A stretch of DNA of 64,000 bases from Antedon mediterranea (lineage: Eukaryota; Echinodermata; Crinoidea; Comatulida; Antedonidae). This document shows positions 59,383 through 64,000 of the stretch, piece after piece (positions within the stretch are counted from its first letter, which is position 1; the number at the start of each line of letters is the position of its first letter). The position numbers were made by a program, and so were the translations under genes. A model generated the notes under the pieces. The model did no database searches. It was not told where the DNA came from and was given only the letters and a program-made list of their open reading frames with translations. The stretch covers positions 4,923,001 to 4,987,000 of the forward strand of contig NC_092670.1 in assembly GCF_964355755.1 (NCBI RefSeq), read 5' to 3'.

Positions 59383-60659
59383 TTTCTGAAAATATGCATT
59401 TTCAAATGAAGACTTTGTTTAAATTTCTTCCCACAATGTTCACATTCAAATAATGTCTCTCTCCTGTGTGTATTCTGTAATGAATGTTTAACGATCCGCT
59501 TTGTCTAAACTTCTTTCCACAAAGTTCACATTCAAATGGTGTCTCTCCTGTGTGTGTTCTCAAATGTACTTTTAATTTCCACATGTCTTTGAATTTCGTG
59601 CCACAATATTCACATTCAAATGTTTCTCTTGTGTGCACTCTGTAATGTATTTTCAACTTACCGCCTTTGGTGAACTTCCTTCCACAATGTTCACATTCAT
59701 GGTGTTTCTGTGTGTATTCTGAAATGTATTTTAAGGCCTCTTTTTCTTTGAATTTCTTTCCAAAATGTTCACATTCATATGGTGTCTCTCCTGTGTGTTT
59801 TCTAAGATGTGCTTTTAAGTGTCCATTCCGTCGAAATTTCTTTCCACAGTGTTCACATTCATATGGTGTCTCTCCTGTGTGCACTCTCAAATGTGTCTTC
59901 AACTCTCCATTTCGTTTAAATTTCGTCCCACAATGTCCACATTCATAATGGTGTTTCTTCTGTGTGCACTCTCAAATGTGTTTTTAACCCTCCACTGTGT
60001 GTAAATTTCTTCCCACAATGTTCACATTCATATGGTGTCTCTCCTGTGTGTATTCTAATATGTACTTTTAAGTGTCCATTTCGTTTAAATTTCTTCCCAC
60101 AATGTTCACATTCATATGGTGTCTCTCCTGTGTGTATTCTAAGATGTGTCTTCAAATCTCCATTTCGTTTAAATTTCTTTCCACAATGTTCACATTCATA
60201 TGGTGTTTCTCCTGTGTGCACTCTCAAATGTGTTTTCAACTCTCCCCTTTGTTTAAATTTCTTCCCACAATGTTCACATTCATATGGTGTCTCTCCTGTG
60301 TGTATTCTAAGATGTACTTTTAAGTGTCCATTTCGTTTAAATTTCTTCCCACAATGTTCACATTCATATGGTGTCTCTCCTGTGTGTATTCTAAGATGTG
60401 CTTTTAAGTGTCCATTCCGTTGAAATTTCTTCCCACAGTGTTCACATTCATGTGGTGTTGTGTTCTTTTTACTTTCTTTCACTAAATGTGTTTTAAAATC
60501 ATCTTCGAATAATATTCTCTCTTGACTGTGGTGTTCATATTTCAACTCCTCTGTTCTTGTATGTATTCCTAAATGGATCTTCAAATCACTGAAGTCAAAT
60601 TTATTTCCACAGTGTTCACATTTGTATTCCATATCTTGGATTTCGTTAATGTCGTACAC
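59383..60659 (-). pseudogene. C2H2 zinc-finger unit C, interrupted by frameshifts
   Basis: From the ATG at 60659 a 238-codon frame encodes finger 1 (CEHCGNKFDFSDLKIHLGIH), the Cys-less degenerate finger and six regular fingers. It fails at about 59945-59949, where one extra T (CCATTATGAATG against CCATATGAATG) shifts the frame. The continuing frame (59902-59402) has further regular fingers. One finger has Cys to Phe (CEHFGKKF), the next linker is compressed (ISEYTQKHHECEHC), and a third frame change occurs near 59457 before the terminal finger. Start, N-terminus and upstream flank match unit A. Either a recently dead paralogue or, less likely, accumulated sequencing errors; a shortened protein ending after six fingers is conceivable. 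Confidence 0.8.
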
Positions 60660-60966
60660 TTTGAAATACGATAACTGAGACCCGACAAATCAATGATATA
60701 ATATATATCTTTCTTTTTTGTTAACGTGGTTGTAAAAGTGGTAATCCTCTCTGGTCCGCAAAATATCAGCTGTACGGACGTGTGCCGCTTTTATTTAATT
60801 AGGGAGGGGCACACTTTTAAACATGCTCAAGTAGCCGTTTTTGTTATGTTAAATAGCTGATGTTAAATATTGAAGACTATGTACTATTATTATATTTGGG
60901 AGGTTTTTTTTGTTAAATAAATAATACAAAACGGTTTGGCAACTCGGTTTGATTCATAATATCTAT

Positions 60967-63903
60967 TAATTATTAATAAACAGACGCTTATTAAGAACTA
61001 TTAAACCGCAAAATATTTTACGAATAAGCGAGAGGCTTCAATGAGACAAAACAGTTTAATCAATCTTATATATAGCTGGATAATCTAAACACTATTTAAT
61101 AAATTTAAATAATTGTAAATAGCTTCATATTGGTTGACTTGGTACGGTATGCTATACAGTACCTACCTATTATTTTAACTAGGGCATACACTAACAAAAA
61201 CATTAGACAGATCATTGGCAAATTACAGGACACGAACACATTTACTCAAAATGGTACTGGTACTGGTTCAAATAACCGTCTCACAGAGACATCTGGTAGC
61301 CATTGACTTGAAGTTGGCATTTGGATGTGTTACTTTTAAATGTAAGCCTACAGTATGAGAGTGACTACTACCAAATTACACAGTCACAAAACAACTTATA
61401 AAACAGTTCATATATACAGTTAAAACATTGCTGGGAATTATAAATTTCTGTTGAAGCAGGCTCTAATGAAGTTGCATCTAGTAAGTTGACTTTGTTGTAC
61501 AACTCTATCAAGTACTGATGGTATCTTCCGACCTCTTCGTTTACTTTGTGTTGTGTGAAAAGTAAGAATTTTTGTAGGATCTTCATTTTCTTTTCTAATT
61601 ACATGTCCGATCCAGTTGAATTGTTGCTTGTAGACATATTCTTCTAGCGGTTGACAGCCAGTAATTTTGTAGAGATCGTCATTATCAATTACGTAACGCC
61701 AGTCTATATAGTTTTCATCTGTTTCTTCATCTGAGGATATGTCTACATGGTTTGGTGGGCAGACTCTTTGAAAGCCATTCACTAGCATTCTTCTTAGGAA
61801 GGTTTTGTATGTTGTGCTAAGTTTGGACATTTCACTTCCTGTTGCCCTCCAAGCATGGCAACCATAGGTGAGTCTACTCCTAACTAGACCATTAAGAAAC
61901 ATCATTCTTGTTTGTAGGTGGATCGTTCTGTTGGTAAGCAATGCCCTATTCTCTGCAAATGCTCCTTTGGCTGAATTGATTCTGTATTTTACTTCTTGAT
62001 CTCCAATATGAACATCATTGTAGGTAGCCCATACACCAAGGTATCTAAAGTGTGTTACGTTGTTAATGTGTACGCCGCCAATTTGTATGATGCATCTTGG
62101 GTATTCTTCAACTTCCTCTTTCCAGTTCCATATAATGGTTTCTGTTTTGGGGGCACTAATTCTTAGACCAAATTCCAGACAAACTTTATTCAAGATGTTC
62201 ACAATGGTTTGCAGTTCTTCTTGTGACCAGGAGCTTACAGCAAAGTCGTCAGCATAGCCACTTTCAAAGTCGTCATAGATGCCCCTTGATGGTGCTTTAC
62301 ATCTTTGAGCACGATTTGTAGCTTCAATAGGAATTAGGTATTGTATCATTAGGCCATCCAAACTAGCATCTTTACAGCGTTGTTTGAACACTCTAATAAC
62401 GTAATCAAAATATTGGTTAAACATGCTGGTACTCTCAATACCACCCTGTCGCACCCCAGAAGATGTTTCGAACTTATCATCACTCGGATCGTCGTCAGCA
62501 AGGTATGCTTTCGTTGAGCTGTACAGTGATTGTATAATGTCAATCATAGTAGTAGACTGGTTTAAGTGAAACCTATTACGAACGCTTAGGAAAAGAAGAT
62601 TACGATTCACATGGTCGAATGCTGCTGTTAAATCAATGAAGCATGTATAGAGTTTGCGATTTGAGCGATACGCAATTTCCTGGATCTGCTTGATTACATA
62701 TATAGCATCATTGCACCCTCTGTTGGACCTGAATCCAAACTGTGTGCGTAGAAGTTGACTTTCATAAAAGATGGAAAAACGTGAAAGAATGATAACCATA
62801 AGTATCTTTGAAAATGTAGACCCAATCGATATTCCTCTATACATTGATGGATCAAGTGGACTGCCTTTTTTTTCCAAATGGTTGTTAATTTGGACAGTCC
62901 CCAATCACTTGGTACTTCTTTCGTTCTCCAAATTTCCTCAAACAGTCTATGTACATGGTCGACGAATACTGGGTTCTCTGTGGCAACATTTCAGAAGCGA
63001 CATCTAGGGTAGCTTTGCGACCTTTTAGATGTCCGATTGCATCAATAATTTCTTTCTTGGACGGAGGTTCATTGTCTATCTCAAATTCTGGTTGTCTCAG
63101 GTTGATAATATATTCTGGAGGTGTGCTAATTTCATCTGGGATTTTAAGGCTAGATTGGTCTGGATTAAAGTGATCTTTAAAGTGTTCACGTAATCCAGGA
63201 CATTTTATAGGCTTTGGTGCTTTTCTTATAACATCACCGTGCTCCTTAGCTTTTCTCCATAAATCAAATATTTTTCTATTTTGGTGGGCTTCATTTAACT
63301 TGCTTGCTTCTTCATACAAATATTCATTCCGTAGTTCCTTCACCCTTATCTTAATTGCTTTCTGCATAGCCTTGATCTCCTCTTCTTTGTAGGTAACTGT
63401 GCTTTTGTTAATATTCTTTCTTTCTTTTATAAGCTGTTGTAGTCTTTCATCACCATCCCAGGGATGAGCATTTTGGTTTCTTGTTTTCTTCGGGACTTCT
63501 TCAACTGCCTTATTTAGCACTGTCATAAGTGTTGTATAGCGCTCATTTGATAATGGTTTGACCTCAAAACGTAAAGAGAAATTCTGAATACGACTATTTT
63601 TTGTTTGAAGGAATTGTATGGGAAGCAGCAACCCTTAAACCACAAGTACTTAATCATTTCTACTTAACACACAAGAAAACTCTTTGGAATGAAGCAGGTA
63701 TATAGATTTTGTTGGAAAAGTAACAATTCACACACACACCTATTGGATATATGCAACTTAAATACGTAATAAGGCCTTCATAATTCCAACAATGCTAAGA
63801 ATACGTATACATTGCTGCCAACAGCAAGATGTCACCACTGTCAACAAGACGTTTACACTGTCGTCAAAAGACGTTTACAGTGTCGTTATAGCATTAGCTA
63901 ATG
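60967..63903 (-). mobile_element. non-LTR retrotransposon, 2,937 bp, lacking endonuclease
   Basis: Minus-strand insertion defined by a 36-bp target duplication. From its 5' side (right) it has about 270 bp of noncoding sequence with a repeated GTAAACGTCTT motif, then the coding region (63631-61438) and a 3' region of about 470 bp. The endonuclease part expected before the linker is absent, as in 5'-truncated or internally deleted copies. No poly-A tail is visible at the 3' end (AATAATTAAT). Confidence 0.85.
61438..63631 (-). pseudogene. retrotransposon ORF2: linker, reverse transcriptase, C-terminal tail
   Basis: The largest piece (to 61438) carries RT motifs in order: QFGFRSNRGC, FIDLTAAFD (catalytic Asp), SSGVRQGG, GYADD (catalytic Asp pair) and GLRISAPKTE. 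The RT region ends in YGCHAW and the downstream tail includes WIGHVIRKENEDP. The upstream piece (63631 to about 63000) is a charged linker ending LKGRKATLDVASEML. Two frame changes separate them: one near 63000, before ENPVFVDHVH, and one at the T8 run 62866-62873 (A8 on the coding strand) just before GSPLDPSMYRGIS. The homopolymer shift may be a sequencing error. Family is RTE-, CR1- or Proto2-like; I cannot place it further. Confidence 0.85.
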
Positions 63904-64000
63904 ACGGTTTGGCAACTCGGTTTGATTCATAATATCTATGCTGTTAAATGCCCTTCCCAAAGCAACATTGTTGAGTACGGAGCGCCAATACCACCTTCAT

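Larger units (their letters stand above)
60931..63939. repeat. 36-bp direct repeat flanking a retrotransposon insertion
   Basis: 60931-60966 and 63904-63939 are identical (ACGGTTTGGCAACTCGG ... CATAATATCTAT). The sequence after the right copy (GCTGTTAAATGCCCTTCCC) continues unit A's upstream flank as seen at 50518-50582. The repeat is therefore the duplicated target of the insertion 60967-63903. Confidence 0.9.

Overview
This is AT-rich (roughly two-thirds A+T) animal nuclear DNA. The evidence is GT-AG introns, a eukaryotic selenocysteine tRNA, C2H2 zinc-finger genes, non-LTR retrotransposon pieces, a PIF/Harbinger-type DNA transposon and many short inverted-repeat elements. The palindrome AGGCCT (often in TAGGCCTAC) is strikingly frequent throughout. 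Together with two small secreted-peptide genes this fits an ambulacrarian, most simply an echinoderm. That placement is an inference from style, not from a diagnostic gene.

Region 1 (1-15.1 kb) has no convincing protein gene. It holds tRNA-derived SINE remnants, a foldback MITE pair (one copy interrupted by a SINE), a short (CCGACCAA)n element, a 22-bp minisatellite and a retrotransposon C-terminal remnant.

Region 2 (15.1-35.2 kb) is the most gene-like stretch. It carries two small plus-strand genes of matching design. Exon A encodes a signal peptide and an acidic spacer, a phase-1 intron follows, and exon B encodes Ala-Lys-Arg and then one peptide at the C terminus. The first peptide is a 27-mer ending in Gly-Arg-Arg, which predicts C-terminal amidation; its core resembles pigment-dispersing-factor (PDF) type peptides. 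The second is a divergent sister with two spacer cysteines and a 3'UTR that may also be spliced. Between and inside the two genes are a decayed retrotransposon endonuclease, a perfect 141-bp inverted repeat and a dispersed TIR-like element.

Region 3 (35-48.8 kb) has a 30-bp minisatellite, MITEs and an intact minus-strand tRNA-Sec(UCA) with a TATA box at -30 to -24, as expected of a gene-external Pol III promoter.

Region 4 (48.8-64 kb) is a tandem array of three minus-strand C2H2 zinc-finger units. Unit A is an intact 342-residue, 11-finger ORF. Unit B is a frame-broken fragment. Unit C is a longer copy broken by frameshifts. Because the units are near-copies, three later insertions can be read against their empty sites: a 3,386-bp foldback element (arms about 1.26 kb, 5-bp duplication ATTAT), a 2,385-bp Harbinger-type element (TSD TAA) that still carries two splice-compatible exons of its MADF/BESS-like protein, and a 2,937-bp non-LTR retrotransposon flanked by a 36-bp direct repeat.
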